DNA of 64,000 nt from VGLO01 sp964599285 (GTDB lineage Bacteria; Patescibacteriota; Minisyncoccia; Minisyncoccales; Staskawiczbacteraceae), in assembly GCA_964599285.1 (NCBI GenBank), contig CAZREI010000001.1, positions 1-64,000 of the forward strand, read 5' to 3'. Made by a program: the position numbers and the translations under genes. Below the pieces are notes generated by a model. It was given only the letters and a program-made list of their open reading frames with translations, was not told the DNA's origin and did no database searches. Shown in pieces: positions 7,250 to 16,164 of the stretch; position 1 is the stretch's first letter; each line of letters begins with the position of its first letter.

Positions 7250-7336
7250 TTTGACAATTAACCATTGATATTTAACCAACGACGTCGTTTTGTCAATTGT
7301 CATAAGTCAATTGTCAATTGTCAATTGTCAATTGTT
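7250..7336. repeat. Gene-flanking palindrome of TTGACAATT/AATTGTCAA words
   Basis: ttgacaattaacc at the left faces four tandem copies of gtcaattgt at the right. A related repeat with TTGACA/TGTCAA words lies at 12937-13013. Confidence 0.75.
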
Positions 7337-7342
7337 TAGTCG

Positions 7343-7413
7343 GGGCCTGTGGTATAGTGGTAGCACACCTCATTTGCAATGAGGAGATGCGAGTTCGATT
7401 CTCGCCAGGTCCA
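7343..7413 (+). tRNA. tRNA-Ala (TGC)
   Basis: Acceptor GGGCCTG/CAGGTCC with one G-T pair, anticodon arm CCTCA-TTTGCAA-TGAGG giving TGC, and T-arm GCGAG-TTCGATT-CTCGC. Discriminator A; no encoded CCA. Confidence 0.9.
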
Positions 7414-7420
7414 CAAAATA

Positions 7421-7446
7421 AAAACCTGCTTTTGAGGGCAGGTTTT
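7421..7446. terminator. Bidirectional terminator
   Basis: AAAACCTGC...GCAGGTTTT lies between tRNA-Ala and the convergent gene and has A/T runs suited to both directions. Confidence 0.8.
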
Positions 7447-7452
7447 GTTTTG

Positions 7453-8025
7453 CTATTTTGCCGGTGGAGTGCCAATTTGGATATTGCGGCCTTGTGAAAT
7501 CCAAATGGTTCCCGGATTGGCGGCTGGAGCTTTGGTGGCGCCCGAGTGCCAGACCAGCAAAAAGAAATTCTGAAGATCGTTCCCAACCAGCCCATAGCCC
7601 GTACCGTTGTGCACAAAATAATTGTGAACGGTGTAGGCGGTGTTGGTTTTCAGGTCGTAAAATCCCTGCTTGCTGCCTAGCGCCGCGCGCTTGTGCGAAA
7701 CCGTTTGGGCTTGGCCGTCTTTTACTTCCAAAACGCCCAGCCAGCTTTCCTGGAAGATTCGGTAGATTTTTTCATTTGCCAGCACTTCCATGGTAAATCC
7801 GGAGTTTTGCAATGGCATCGCTGAAGCAGACACCATGATGGTTTCACCTTTTTCTTTGATGATAACCTCGCGTGGCCAGGCAAAGCGGCAGATCAAAAAT
7901 CCTGTAACCAGCGATACGGCCGCTACTCCGGTCAGGCGCCAAAATTGCAAAGGCGCGGGACGAGTAACCACGGTTGGCAAATAATCATCAGTGGGCAATT
8001 GAACCGACCAATTCGTTTCTTCCAC
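7453..8025 (-). CDS. Single-pass membrane protein of unknown function
   Basis: The best start is GTG at 8025, preceded by AAGGAG seven bases upstream. This gives 190 residues beginning VEETNWSVQLP; a longer reading to 8097 has no ribosome site. One transmembrane helix (about residues 32-50, TGVAAVSLVTGFLICRFAW) anchors an outside domain with repeated short beta-like segments and no recognised motif. It ends with its own hairpin terminator. It belongs to the Shine-Dalgarno-bearing gene class of this window. Confidence 0.6.
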   Translation of the reverse strand: MEETNWSVQLPTDDYLPTVVTRPAPLQFWRLTGVAAVSLVTGFLICRFAWPREVIIKEKGETIMVSASAMPLQNSGFTMEVLANEKIYRIFQESWLGVLEVKDGQAQTVSHKRAALGSKQGFYDLKTNTAYTVHNYFVHNGTGYGLVGNDLQNFFLLVWHSGATKAPAANPGTIWISQGRNIQIGTPPAK

Positions 8026-8167
8026 GGTTTGCTCCTTGCGTAGGTTGTAAAGGTGCCGGAAAACACAAGCTCTACAATAATTATAATATCGTACCACAAT
8101 TTATTGCCATGATAAAGGGATTGAAAAACGAGTCAAAACGCGGTAAGGTAGAACTACTGTTTTAGAT

Positions 8168-9580
8168 ATGACTTACAAAAAAACAAAAATTATTGCAACG
8201 CTCGGCCCGGCGTCGGCGCAAGAAGATATTTTAGAAAAAATGCTCTCGCGCGGCGTGGATTGCGTCAGGCTCAATTTTTCCCATAGCACCCATCAGGACC
8301 ACCAGAAAAAAATCGCCATGGTGCGCAAGATTGACAAAAAACTGCAAAGCCACACCGCCATCATCGCCGATATCCAAGGCCCAAAAATGCGGGTCGGCAT
8401 CATGCCCAAAGAAGGATTGCTGCTCAAGGAAGGCCAAGTGGTCAAGCTGGATTGCGCCGCAATGGAATTTACCGGTGATGCCATTCCCGTACCATCGAAG
8501 GCTTTCTTGGAAGGAACCCAAGTCGCTTCCCGAGTTTTTCTGGATGACGGATTACTGGCTTTGGTCATCACCCAAAAACATGGCTCGATTTTTGAAGCCC
8601 GGGTGGCCAAAGGCGGTTTGCTGTTTTCCAATAAGGGAATTAATGTTCCATCACTCAAACTTAAGGGTTCGGTATTGGGGAAAAAAGATAAAGAAGATAT
8701 TGCCTTCGCCCAAAAAGCCGGTGTTGATTATATTGCCCTTTCTTTTTTGCGCGACGGGCAAGATGTGCGCCAGGCCAAGCGCTACATTAGCAATAAAAAA
8801 ATAAAAATCATCGCCAAAATTGAACGGCCGGAAGCACTGGCGCACCTTGACGACATTATCAAAGAAGCCGACGCCATCATGGTGGCCCGAGGAGATTTAG
8901 GAATTGAAACTCCGCTTTGGGAACTGCCGGTGCGCCAAAAAGAGATTGTAGAAAAAGTGCACCAGAGCATCAAGCCAGTCATTGTGGCCACCCAAATGTT
9001 AGATTCCATGATTCGCAATCCCTTGCCCACGCGCGCCGAAGTTTCTGATGTCGCCAATGCTGTTTATGATGGGGCCGATGCCGTGATGCTTTCCGGGGAA
9101 ACGGCGTCCGGGAAGTACCCATTGGAAGCCGTGGACATGATGTGCAAAGTATTGGAATCAACCCAGCCCAACCAGCGCCAGGTGCCAAGTCCCGAGTATC
9201 AGGGCAGCGCGGCGCTTTTGTCGGTGGCAAAGTCCGCCGCCCGCATTTGTTTAGAACTATCCGCCCGAGCCATTTTTGTGGAAACATTTTCGGGTCGGTC
9301 TGCTACGGTTTTGTCCCATTTTCGTCCCAATAGCATTGTTGTGGCGCTGACGCAAGATCCTACCGTGGCCCGCCAGCTGTCACTGGTTTGGGGCGTGATG
9401 CCTTTTTTGGTAAAAGTCCGGGCAATGAAAAAAGTCAACGATCTGACGCTGCCAACCGCCGCCATTTTAAAATCCAAAGGATTATTAAAGCCAAACGATG
9501 CTATCGTGTGCGTTTACGATTCGGAATTTACATTTTCGGATAAAGCAAACGTCAATAGCATCACCATAAAAACCATATAG
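8168..9580 (+). CDS. pyk: Pyruvate kinase
   Basis: 470 residues, full-length for a bacterial enzyme. ATLGPAS and RLNFSH lie at the start, with KIIAKIERPEAL near 215-226, MVARGDLGIE near 238-247 and the active-site block PTRAEVSDVANAVYDGADAV near 285. It converts phosphoenolpyruvate and ADP to pyruvate and ATP, the last ATP-yielding step of glycolysis, which is often central in fermentative CPR bacteria. The C-terminal regulatory domain is present. The start follows ttttagat closely, and no Shine-Dalgarno is seen. Confidence 0.97.
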   Translation: MTYKKTKIIATLGPASAQEDILEKMLSRGVDCVRLNFSHSTHQDHQKKIAMVRKIDKKLQSHTAIIADIQGPKMRVGIMPKEGLLLKEGQVVKLDCAAMEFTGDAIPVPSKAFLEGTQVASRVFLDDGLLALVITQKHGSIFEARVAKGGLLFSNKGINVPSLKLKGSVLGKKDKEDIAFAQKAGVDYIALSFLRDGQDVRQAKRYISNKKIKIIAKIERPEALAHLDDIIKEADAIMVARGDLGIETPLWELPVRQKEIVEKVHQSIKPVIVATQMLDSMIRNPLPTRAEVSDVANAVYDGADAVMLSGETASGKYPLEAVDMMCKVLESTQPNQRQVPSPEYQGSAALLSVAKSAARICLELSARAIFVETFSGRSATVLSHFRPNSIVVALTQDPTVARQLSLVWGVMPFLVKVRAMKKVNDLTLPTAAILKSKGLLKPNDAIVCVYDSEFTFSDKANVNSITIKTI

Positions 9581-9617
9581 TTTTTGGAGGGATTTAAGAG
9601 GGACATATTGTGCGACA

Positions 9618-9647
9618 TTGACAAACGTGCTTTAGAAATGCTATGGT
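9618..9647 (+). promoter_or_regulatory. Promoter of the 9696 gene
   Basis: TTGACA at 9618-9623 and a weak -10 (TATGGT, 9642-9647) 18 bases later. Unlike the leaderless genes, it leaves a 5' leader of about 40 bases containing a Shine-Dalgarno. Confidence 0.55.
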
Positions 9648-9695
9648 ATCCATAGCTATTTTGGCACAGGAAACCTTGATATGGAGGGCAGTGCA

Positions 9696-10007
9696 ATGGC
9701 TCGGAAAAAACTTACGATTCTTCAACGCGAAAGAGCTCGGCGAGTGCGCCGTAGCAAATTGCGGCGTCGACGAGAAAAACAGGAACTAGTTCTGTATCTG
9801 GCGGCGGTAAATCGAGAAGCTGAACAATTTCTTGAAGATTTGGCCAAGGAAGATCAGGCTCAACAAGCACGGCAGCCGGAATTAGCGGCTACCTATCGCA
9901 AGCGCCAACTTGTTGGGGAATTCGGCTCTGAAAAAGGCGAAGAAATTGATTGGGGCGAGCGCGCTCTGGAATCGTACTGCAAAGCAACCCTATCAAGGGG
10001 CATGTAA
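9696..10007 (+). CDS. Small basic hypothetical protein
   Basis: 103 residues starting MARKKLTILQRERARRVRR. The ATG at 9696 is chosen because GGAGG lies 8 bases upstream; the in-frame ATG at 9681 overlaps that site. The first 30 residues are extremely Arg/Lys-rich and may bind nucleic acid. The middle is helical (LAAVNREAEQFLEDLAKEDQAQQ) and the tail acidic. No family is recognised. It has its own promoter and terminator, typical of the SD-bearing small genes here. Confidence 0.6.
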   Translation: MARKKLTILQRERARRVRRSKLRRRREKQELVLYLAAVNREAEQFLEDLAKEDQAQQARQPELAATYRKRQLVGEFGSEKGEEIDWGERALESYCKATLSRGM

Positions 10008-10028
10008 ATCGCTGAAGCGATTAAATAT

Positions 10029-10056
10029 GAGGCAAGTGGAATGCTTGCCTCTTTTC
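10029..10056 (+). terminator. Terminator
   Basis: GAGGCAAG...CTTGCCTC followed by TTTTCATTT, 22 bases after the stop of the 9696 gene. Confidence 0.85.
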
Positions 10057-10090
10057 ATTTAATAAAAACTGTGTTATTTTTATAAAACGT

Positions 10091-11152
10091 ATGCCAAAAT
10101 TAAGTATCGGAATTGTGGGGTTGCCAAACGTAGGTAAGTCCACATTATTTAAAATTCTTACCAAAAAGCAGGTACTGATTGCCAACTATCCTTTTGCCAC
10201 CATTGACCCTAATGTCGGGGTTGTTTTGGTTCCCGATGAGCGCGTGGATAAATTAGCAGAGTTTTCTAAGTCTGCCAGAAAAATCTATGCAACGGTGGAT
10301 TTTGTGGACATCGCGGGATTGGTTAAAGGCGCTAGCGAAGGTGAGGGTTTAGGCAATAAATTTTTGGCCAACATCCGCGAATGCGATGCCATCGCGTACG
10401 TTCTACGGGCGTTTACAAATCCGGATATTATCAATACCCAGCAAGAAATAAATCCGTTAAAAGACAAGGAAATTTTGGACGTGGAATTAATTTTGAAAGA
10501 TTTGGAAACGGTAAATAAAAGAATTGACGGGCTGGCTGGAGACGTGCGCGCGGGTAAAAAAGACGCTGTCAAAGAAAGTGAAGTATTAAAAAAAGCTCAG
10601 AATTTTTTGCAACAGCAAAAAATTCTGATTGATCAGGAATTTTCAGAAGACGAAACCGTAATTTTAAAAAACTTCCAACTCTTAACTTTCAAACCCCGCC
10701 TGTATTTACTAAATGGAAAACCGGAAGATATTTTGGATATTACGGATATTAGGATATTAAAAAACTATGTGGTCTTGGATATTGGCAGTGAAGCTGAAGC
10801 TGAAAACTTGAGTCGGCAAGAGCGAATTGAATTGGGTTTACCCGAGTTATCCGGCACCGATATGTTAATTAAAAAATCGTACGAGCTCTTGGGTTTGCAA
10901 ACGTTTTTGACCACCGGGCCGGATGAAACTCGCGCTTGGACCATTCATAAAGGCAATAAAGCTCCGCAAGCCGCCGGCGTTATTCATTCAGATTTTGAAC
11001 AAAAATTCGTAAAAGCAGAAGTGATTTTTTGGGAAGATTTACTGAAAGCCGGAAGCTATGCCAAAGCCCGCGAAACAGGATTGATTCGGACGGAAGGTAA
11101 AGAATATGTGGTACGCGACGGGGATGTGATTGAATTCAAGCACGGAAATTAG
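10091..11152 (+). CDS. ychF: Ribosome-binding ATPase/GTPase YchF
   Basis: 353 residues. P-loop GLPNVGKST at 10-18, switch DIAGLVKGAS near 76-85, and a C-terminal TGS-like domain ending EGKEYVVRDGDVIEFKHGN. Family members bind ribosomes and prefer ATP. The start is leaderless-type: TATAAAACGT directly precedes ATG, with no Shine-Dalgarno. Confidence 0.95.
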   Translation: MPKLSIGIVGLPNVGKSTLFKILTKKQVLIANYPFATIDPNVGVVLVPDERVDKLAEFSKSARKIYATVDFVDIAGLVKGASEGEGLGNKFLANIRECDAIAYVLRAFTNPDIINTQQEINPLKDKEILDVELILKDLETVNKRIDGLAGDVRAGKKDAVKESEVLKKAQNFLQQQKILIDQEFSEDETVILKNFQLLTFKPRLYLLNGKPEDILDITDIRILKNYVVLDIGSEAEAENLSRQERIELGLPELSGTDMLIKKSYELLGLQTFLTTGPDETRAWTIHKGNKAPQAAGVIHSDFEQKFVKAEVIFWEDLLKAGSYAKARETGLIRTEGKEYVVRDGDVIEFKHGN

Positions 11153-11229
11153 CTACGAAATACGAATTTTTTACGAATATACGAAATAAAAAAACCAGCT
11201 GCTGGGCGCAACTGGTAAGATTAGCTCTA

Positions 11230-11439
11230 TCACAATCTTCGAAATTCACACCAGCGTCGACAAAAATCATCCATTTCCGCTAGTAAGTCGCCCTCGATTT
11301 CTGTCGTAAAATCTTTTATTGCGGTTTGAGTTTCTTTTTTCGTGAGAGAACTATGAGCGAGAGGTTGAGCATACACAACAAGAAATTCGAGGCGCGTACA
11401 GATTTTTTTCAGATCAGCAAGAGCATCTTGAGCTGTCAT
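11230..11439 (-). CDS. Small hypothetical protein
   Basis: 69 residues from the ATG at 11439, which has AGGGGA 6-7 bases upstream; the longer frame to 11538 lacks such a site. The sequence (MTAQDALADLKK...FTTEIEGDLLAEMDDFCRRW) is helical, with no known domain. It diverges from the 11527 gene and shares the AT-rich promoter region. Confidence 0.5.
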   Translation of the reverse strand: MTAQDALADLKKICTRLEFLVVYAQPLAHSSLTKKETQTAIKDFTTEIEGDLLAEMDDFCRRWCEFRRL

Positions 11440-11497
11440 AGTTCGTCCCCTGAATAGAGATAATTTCGAGCAAACCGCTTGCCCGTGTGCTAAATAC

Positions 11498-11526
11498 ACA
11501 TTATTATATAATTCATAATTTGTCAA
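11498..11526 (-). promoter_or_regulatory. Promoter for the minus-strand gene, overlapping a divergent leaderless promoter
   Basis: On the minus strand TTGACA (11526-11521) is 17 bases from TAATGT. On the plus strand TATAAT/CATAAT boxes in the same stretch lie 8-20 bases before the ATG at 11527. Confidence 0.55.
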
Positions 11527-11838
11527 ATGGAATTTCAAATTTCCAACATCAACAAAAGCATCAATCTTATTATGCGACAGATTGGCTATTCACCAGCTTA
11601 CTTTCAGAACGAAGGTGAAATTTCTATTGTGCGACAGATTGGGCGCAACGACTATCCGCGGTTTCATCTTTACATAAAAGAAGCCAAAAGTTATAAGCTA
11701 GAACCTAAAGGCTACGTTTTCAATCTTCACCTGGATCAAAAAAAGCCTTCGTACGAAGGTTCTCGAGGACATAGCGGAGATTATGACGGAGCGGTGGTTG
11801 AAAGCGAGGCAAAAAGAATTAAAAACGCATTGAGATGA
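11527..11838 (+). CDS. Conserved-looking hypothetical protein
   Basis: 103 residues, compact alpha/beta pattern with a distinctive tail DQKKPSYEGSRGHSGDYDG. The spacing of aromatic and glycine residues suggests a small enzyme or binding domain, but I assign no function. Start is leaderless-type; a strong terminator follows. Confidence 0.65.
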   Translation: MEFQISNINKSINLIMRQIGYSPAYFQNEGEISIVRQIGRNDYPRFHLYIKEAKSYKLEPKGYVFNLHLDQKKPSYEGSRGHSGDYDGAVVESEAKRIKNALR

Positions 11839-11847
11839 AACGAAGAT

Positions 11848-11877
11848 GTCCCGCAAGAAAAGTTTTCCTTGCGGGAC
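11848..11877. terminator. Terminator, probably bidirectional
   Basis: GTCCCGCAAG...CTTGCGGGAC between two convergent genes. Confidence 0.75.
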
Positions 11878-11890
11878 TTATGTACGAGGC

Positions 11891-12175
11891 TTAATCCAGA
11901 AAACTAAGAGTTGCTTCCCAGCCGTCTGAAGTAAGCACTTCTCGTAAATCTTTCGTTGGCGTTTCCGTTGCCAACAGAACTCTTGTTGAGCCGCACACGC
12001 ACCTAACATCTGTTACTACTCCATATTTTAAGAGTCCATGGTCGCCACTAGTTGACAAAGGAACAATAGTACCCGTTTTTGGAAGAGCAGATAACCATTC
12101 AAAGCTTTTTTTAAAAAAGCTTTTGGTCAACGCCCCGACCCCTACTTTTGAGGTAACATAAATGTCAATCCTCAT
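11891..12175 (-). CDS. Small hypothetical protein
   Basis: 94 residues from the ATG at 12175 (MRIDIYVTSK), preceded by AGGGGGAG at good spacing. A VCG pair (RCVCG) and a beta-rich C-terminal half are the only marks. No family recognised. Member of the SD-bearing set. Confidence 0.5.
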   Translation of the reverse strand: MRIDIYVTSKVGVGALTKSFFKKSFEWLSALPKTGTIVPLSTSGDHGLLKYGVVTDVRCVCGSTRVLLATETPTKDLREVLTSDGWEATLSFLD

Positions 12176-12242
12176 AGCGTCTCCCCCTTTCTTGGGAAAC
12201 AAAACATGGTTTTTGATACTCTATCCTACTCATAACACTTTT

Positions 12243-12938
12243 ATGGTAAATATTAAAGTCTTGTACGAAGACAATCATATCATAGCGGTTTTTAAACCAG
12301 CGGGTATTTTGAGTCAGGGTGACCAGCCCGCATGGCTACGCCAAAAAGCGTTGCTGGCGGGCAAAACGGGGGACGTCAATATGCTTGACGAAGTCAAAAA
12401 ATATTTGAAAGAAAAGCATAACAAGCCTGGCAATGTTTTTGTGGGGCTTTTGCATAGATTAGACCGGCCGGTTTGTGGTATTATGCTTTTTGCCAAAACC
12501 AGCAAGGGGGCTTCGCGCTTATCCGAACAATTTAGGAATCGGCAAGTCCAAAAAACCTATCAGGTGCTGGTCAGCGGCAAGCCGACAGAAAACAAAGGCG
12601 TGCTGACTAATTTTTTAATCAAAGATGAAAAATTAAAAAAAGGCAGGGAGCAGGCTGGTGGCAGGGAGGCAGAGCTTTATTATCGGGTTTTAACATCAAA
12701 CGGAAAGTACTCCTTGCTAGAAATTAAAATAGAGGGCGGGCAGTTTCACCAAATTAGGACGCAGTTGTCGCTGGCAGGTTTTCCTATTATGGGAGATGTA
12801 AAATATGGCGGTCAACCCTGGAGCGACCCAAAAGCCATTGCCCTTTGCGCCACCGGCATATCGTTTAGGATGGCAACCGCCGATGACATTGTTACTCTTG
12901 CTATTGAACCGCCAGAAGAATGGGGCAACTACATTTGA
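12243..12938 (+). CDS. RluA-family pseudouridine synthase
   Basis: 231 residues from the ATG at 12243; upstream in-frame codons lack homology. HRLDRPVCGIMLFAKT near residues 76-91 holds the catalytic Asp of the RluA motif, and LLEIKIEGGQFHQIRTQLS near 157-175 is the second conserved block. No N-terminal S4 domain is present. It isomerises uridine in rRNA or tRNA; the exact site cannot be predicted. Leaderless-type start. Confidence 0.9.
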   Translation: MVNIKVLYEDNHIIAVFKPAGILSQGDQPAWLRQKALLAGKTGDVNMLDEVKKYLKEKHNKPGNVFVGLLHRLDRPVCGIMLFAKTSKGASRLSEQFRNRQVQKTYQVLVSGKPTENKGVLTNFLIKDEKLKKGREQAGGREAELYYRVLTSNGKYSLLEIKIEGGQFHQIRTQLSLAGFPIMGDVKYGGQPWSDPKAIALCATGISFRMATADDIVTLAIEPPEEWGNYI

Positions 12939-13013
12939 CAATTAACCATTGACATTTGACATTCGACGACGACGCTTTTAAGTCAAATGTCAAAAGTCAA
13001 ATGTAAAATGTTA
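12937..13013. repeat. Gene-flanking palindrome of TTGACATTTGAC/GTCAAATGTCAA words
   Basis: Begins overlapping the stop codon of the pseudouridine synthase gene and folds on itself around gacgacgacgc. Similar in design to 7250-7336. Confidence 0.75.
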
Positions 13014-13083
13014 AAAATAAGTTATCCACAGGCAGGGCTTGATTGTAGAGCTTGATACGAGAGATAATGAATTAATTCTTAAT

Positions 13084-13183
13084 AGTTATCAGTTGATAGT
13101 TCAAAGTTGTAGTTAAAAAGTTATTAGTTTGAAAACTAATAACTTAAGAACTAAAACTTTTAACTTAAAACTAAAAACTTATT
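13084..13183. repeat. Gene-flanking palindrome, AGTTATTAG/CTAATAACT type
   Basis: AAAAAGTTATTAGTTTGAAAACTAATAACTT forms the core, and aaacttttaacttaaaacta follows up to the ATG at 13184. A related copy lies at 23263-23364 upstream of another membrane protein gene. Confidence 0.8.
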
Positions 13184-13870
13184 ATGTTGTACAACGATTG
13201 GTCGCTTACGATTATCCAGCCGTTTTTGCAGGGCTTGGTAAGTTTTGTTGCCAATTTAGTCCTGGCAATCGTCGTGTTTATCATCGGTTATTTAATTTCG
13301 GTGGGCATCGGCCGGATTATTTCCGAAATTTTAAAAAGCATCAAGTTCAACAAGGTCTTTGATAAAGAAGGCTGGCACAGAGCTTTGCAAAGGGCAAACG
13401 TAGATGTAAACCCCTCTGAATTTATTGGAGCTATTTTTAAGTGGGTGTTTGTGATTGTGTTTTTGCTCATCGCCGTGGACATTTTACATCTTGCCCAGTT
13501 TGGATTGATTTTGACCCAGGTGCTTGATTATGTTCCCAACGTCATTATTGCGGTGCTGATTTTTGTTGTGGCAGTTATTATTTCGGATATTATAGAAAAG
13601 CTGATTCGGGTAACGGTGGAAAAAATGAAAATTGGCTACGGCTACATTGCGGCGTCTATTGTAAAGTGGGCCATTTGGATTTTCACCATCTTTTTGATTT
13701 TGGAACAGCTTCTGCCCAACAGCGAACTGGTAAAAACGTTGTACATGGCTATTGTGTGGGGAATTGTCGGGTCGGTGGGGTTGGGTCTTGCCATTGCCAT
13801 TGGCTTGGGCGGAAAGGATACGGCCGCGCAAGTTATTGGGGATATGAAACGAAAGATTGAGCAGAAATAA
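13184..13870 (+). CDS. MscS-related/CmpX-like membrane protein (TM-helix repeat)
   Basis: 228 residues with five hydrophobic segments: 15-45, 85-105, 112-137, 160-180 and 190-212. The pattern (VFIIGYLISVGIGRII, later VLIFVVAVIISDIIEKL, final GLGLAIAIGLGGKDTAA) matches conserved TM-helix proteins related to the pore region of small mechanosensitive channels, but without the MscS cytosolic domain. A role in osmotic release is possible but unproven. The downstream palindrome ends exactly at its start. Confidence 0.75.
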   Translation: MLYNDWSLTIIQPFLQGLVSFVANLVLAIVVFIIGYLISVGIGRIISEILKSIKFNKVFDKEGWHRALQRANVDVNPSEFIGAIFKWVFVIVFLLIAVDILHLAQFGLILTQVLDYVPNVIIAVLIFVVAVIISDIIEKLIRVTVEKMKIGYGYIAASIVKWAIWIFTIFLILEQLLPNSELVKTLYMAIVWGIVGSVGLGLAIAIGLGGKDTAAQVIGDMKRKIEQK

Positions 13871-13914
13871 AATCCGCTGAAAAGAACGCTGATATATACG
13901 CTGATAAAACGCTG

Positions 13915-13947
13915 ATGCAAAAAATCGCTAAAAGCGATTTTTTGCAT
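13915..13947 (+). terminator. Terminator
   Basis: TGCAAAAAATCGCT...AGCGATTTTTTGCA, 45 bases after the 13184 gene. Confidence 0.8.
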
Positions 13948-13974
13948 TAAATAAGTTTTACAGTATAATGATGT

Positions 13975-14676
13975 ATGGAATCATTACCAAATCCTTCAAA
14001 AAAACTCATCATACAAGTCAATGGAATTTCCTACGCCCGTTACCCAATCAAAACACACTTGGTAGTGCCATCTGACAATGCTGCTGATGTTGTGGTAAAA
14101 TACGCAAAGCAACATATTAAGCCTGGCGATATTGTTTTTATTAGCGAAAAAATGGTCGCCATTACCCAGGGACGGTCGTATCCTTTGCACCAAATCAAAG
14201 CCAGTGCTTTGGCCACTTGGCTATCAAGGTTTGTAATCAAAACGCCTATCGGTATCGGGCTTGGTTCGCCCCAAACCATGCAGCTTGCCATTGAAGAAGT
14301 GGGCGCGCTACGAATTTTACTAGCTGCCGCCATTGGATTTTTGGGAAAATTAATTGGCATCAAAGGATTGTTTTACATTATTGCGGGACACAAGGCGCGA
14401 TCCATTGATGGGGCCGTTCCTTACGCCGTTCCTCCTTACAACACCCACGTTTCCAAGGGTCCGGCCCATGCCAGTAAAGTCTGCGAAACTATTTCACAGG
14501 CGATTGGCGTGCCGGTTGCCATTGTGGACGCCAACGATTTTGGGGTAAACATTTTGGGTGCCAGTTCTGGCGTCAACAAAAAGTTAATTGCCGCTATTAT
14601 TAAAGATAATCCGCTCGGGCAAGGGGCAGAGCAAACCCCCATCGGGATAATACGCCAAATACGAAATAACAATTGA
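13975..14676 (+). CDS. CofE-like (F420-0:gamma-glutamyl ligase family) protein
   Basis: 233 residues. VNGISYARYPIKTHLV, then PGDIVFISEKMVAITQGRSYP, then IVDANDFGVNILGAS match the CofE/FbiB ligase fold; a second homolog lies at 42075-42848. CofE adds glutamate to coenzyme F420, but no other F420 gene is seen here, so a different amino-acid ligation is more likely. TATAAT lies 5 bases before the ATG: a clear leaderless start. Confidence 0.75.
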   Translation: MESLPNPSKKLIIQVNGISYARYPIKTHLVVPSDNAADVVVKYAKQHIKPGDIVFISEKMVAITQGRSYPLHQIKASALATWLSRFVIKTPIGIGLGSPQTMQLAIEEVGALRILLAAAIGFLGKLIGIKGLFYIIAGHKARSIDGAVPYAVPPYNTHVSKGPAHASKVCETISQAIGVPVAIVDANDFGVNILGASSGVNKKLIAAIIKDNPLGQGAEQTPIGIIRQIRNNN

Positions 14677-14768
14677 AACTCTAAATCCTAAATTCTAAAT
14701 AAATCCCAAATTCTAAATACGAAATCCCAAAACGTTTTAGAATTTAGAGTTTAGAATTTAGAATTTCT
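14674..14768. repeat. Gene-flanking palindrome of AAATTCTAAA/TTTAGAATTT words
   Basis: Overlaps the stop of the CofE-like gene. aaatcctaaattctaaat faces tttagagtttagaatttaga around a core CCCAAAACG. Confidence 0.75.
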
Positions 14769-14785
14769 TTTGCCACGCAAAAGCT

Positions 14786-15493
14786 ATGGAATTAAAAAAC
14801 AAAACCATCATTATTACCGGCGCGGCCAGGATCGGCCAGGACGTTGCCCAAGCTTTAAAAAACCAGGGCGCTAATTTGGTTATTGCTTACTTAAAAGATT
14901 CAAAAGAAGCAGCTTTGGGATTTGGAGTGCAAGCCGATGTTTCAAAAAAGGAAGACGTGGCGCGAGTTGTGACGCAGGCGCAAGAAAAATTCGGCCATAT
15001 TGACGGCTTGGTTCACATGGCGGCCATTTATCAAAAGTCGCTGTGGGAAAATTTGGATGAATCGGATTTTACCAAAAACATGGATGTGATTGCCAAGAGC
15101 GCGTTTTTGTTTGGCAGAATCGCTGGCGACCAGATGCTCAAAAATGAAGGTCCGGTAAAAGGCAAAATGATTTTCTTTTCGGATTGGTCGGTTTTGTCGC
15201 GACCTTACACAGAATACCTGGCCTACAACGCGGCAAAGTCGGCCGTGGTGGGGCTGACAAAATCTTTTGCCAAAGAGCTGGCTCCCGGAATTTTAGTCAA
15301 CGCCATCGCGCCCGGTCCGATGCTTCGTCCGCCGGATTTGACTGATCAGGAAAACGAGGAAGTGCTGGCTGGCACTTTACTGAAACGCTGGGGCGGCCCA
15401 GAAGAAATTACCAAAGGCGTATTGTATTTACTGGAAGCGGATTTTGTGACAGGAACCGTGCTGACCATTGACGGCGGTCGGACAATTGCATAA
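14786..15493 (+). CDS. Short-chain dehydrogenase/reductase
   Basis: 235 residues of Rossmann SDR fold. The cofactor loop TGAARIGQD is at 11-19, SDWSVLSRPYTEYLAYNAAKS holds the catalytic Ser and YxxxK (YNAAK) near residues 150-155, and NAIAPGPM follows. The usual GxxxGxG glycine pattern is degenerate (GAARIG). The substrate is unknown; FabG-like or sugar/pteridine reductases are the nearest alternatives. Confidence 0.9.
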   Translation: MELKNKTIIITGAARIGQDVAQALKNQGANLVIAYLKDSKEAALGFGVQADVSKKEDVARVVTQAQEKFGHIDGLVHMAAIYQKSLWENLDESDFTKNMDVIAKSAFLFGRIAGDQMLKNEGPVKGKMIFFSDWSVLSRPYTEYLAYNAAKSAVVGLTKSFAKELAPGILVNAIAPGPMLRPPDLTDQENEEVLAGTLLKRWGGPEEITKGVLYLLEADFVTGTVLTIDGGRTIA

Positions 15494-15596
15494 TAATAGA
15501 GTCGGGAAATCGTCTTATAGGTAAAGGAAATTTTAAAGGTCGAGGAAATGTGCTACGAAATACGAATCATGCGAAGTATTTCGTAGCGATATCACC

Positions 15597-16049
15597 ATGA
15601 ACACAAAAATTATTATCAGCGTCTTGTCAATTGCCGCCGTTTCGGTTTTTGCTTTTGGCGCCTTGGCCGATACCACCGCTTCGCCGTCGGTTTCGCCTTC
15701 GCCAACTCAAACTACGGTAGCTAAAATCGCCTGCGTGGGCACCGCAGTTAATACTCGCGAAAGCGCCATTGATAGCGCCTTGAATGCCTACACCGCATCG
15801 GTAAATTCGGCTTACACCGCCCGTGCCAACGCATTGAAAGATGCTTACACCAAAACCACACTTGCCGATGTAAAATCAGCGATAAAAAAGGCTTGGGCCG
15901 ATTTTTCCAACGCCGTAAAAAGCGCCCGCAAGGCATGGCAGAGCGCCAGACTTTCCGCGTGGAAAACGTTTAAGACATCCGCCAAAATTTGCAAAGCACC
16001 AAGTTCTATCAGTAGCGAAGATTTAGGCAGGGAACTTAACGGAGACTAA
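15597..16049 (+). CDS. Secreted helical protein of unknown function
   Basis: 150 residues. Signal peptide 1-24 (IIISVLSIAAVSVFAFGALADT, likely cut after ALA), then a Ser/Thr/Pro linker, two isolated Cys (in KIACVGT and KICKAP) that may pair, and an Ala/Lys-rich helical domain with repeated SAxxAW/AYT motifs (ADVKSAIKKAWADFSNAVKSA). Probably surface or extracellular. A strong terminator follows. Confidence 0.75.
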   Translation: MNTKIIISVLSIAAVSVFAFGALADTTASPSVSPSPTQTTVAKIACVGTAVNTRESAIDSALNAYTASVNSAYTARANALKDAYTKTTLADVKSAIKKAWADFSNAVKSARKAWQSARLSAWKTFKTSAKICKAPSSISSEDLGRELNGD

Positions 16050-16057
16050 TTTTTTCG

Positions 16058-16095
16058 ATAAAAAAACCGTGAGCCTTAAAACTCACGGTTTTTTG
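16058..16095 (+). terminator. Terminator
   Basis: AAAAAACCGTGAG...CTCACGGTTTTTT, directly after the secreted protein gene. Confidence 0.9.
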
Positions 16096-16164
16096 TTGCA
16101 AAGATTTTGTTGCAAAGGTGAAGATAGGATCGCCAAAATGCACAAGCGAACGGAAAGTCACCAA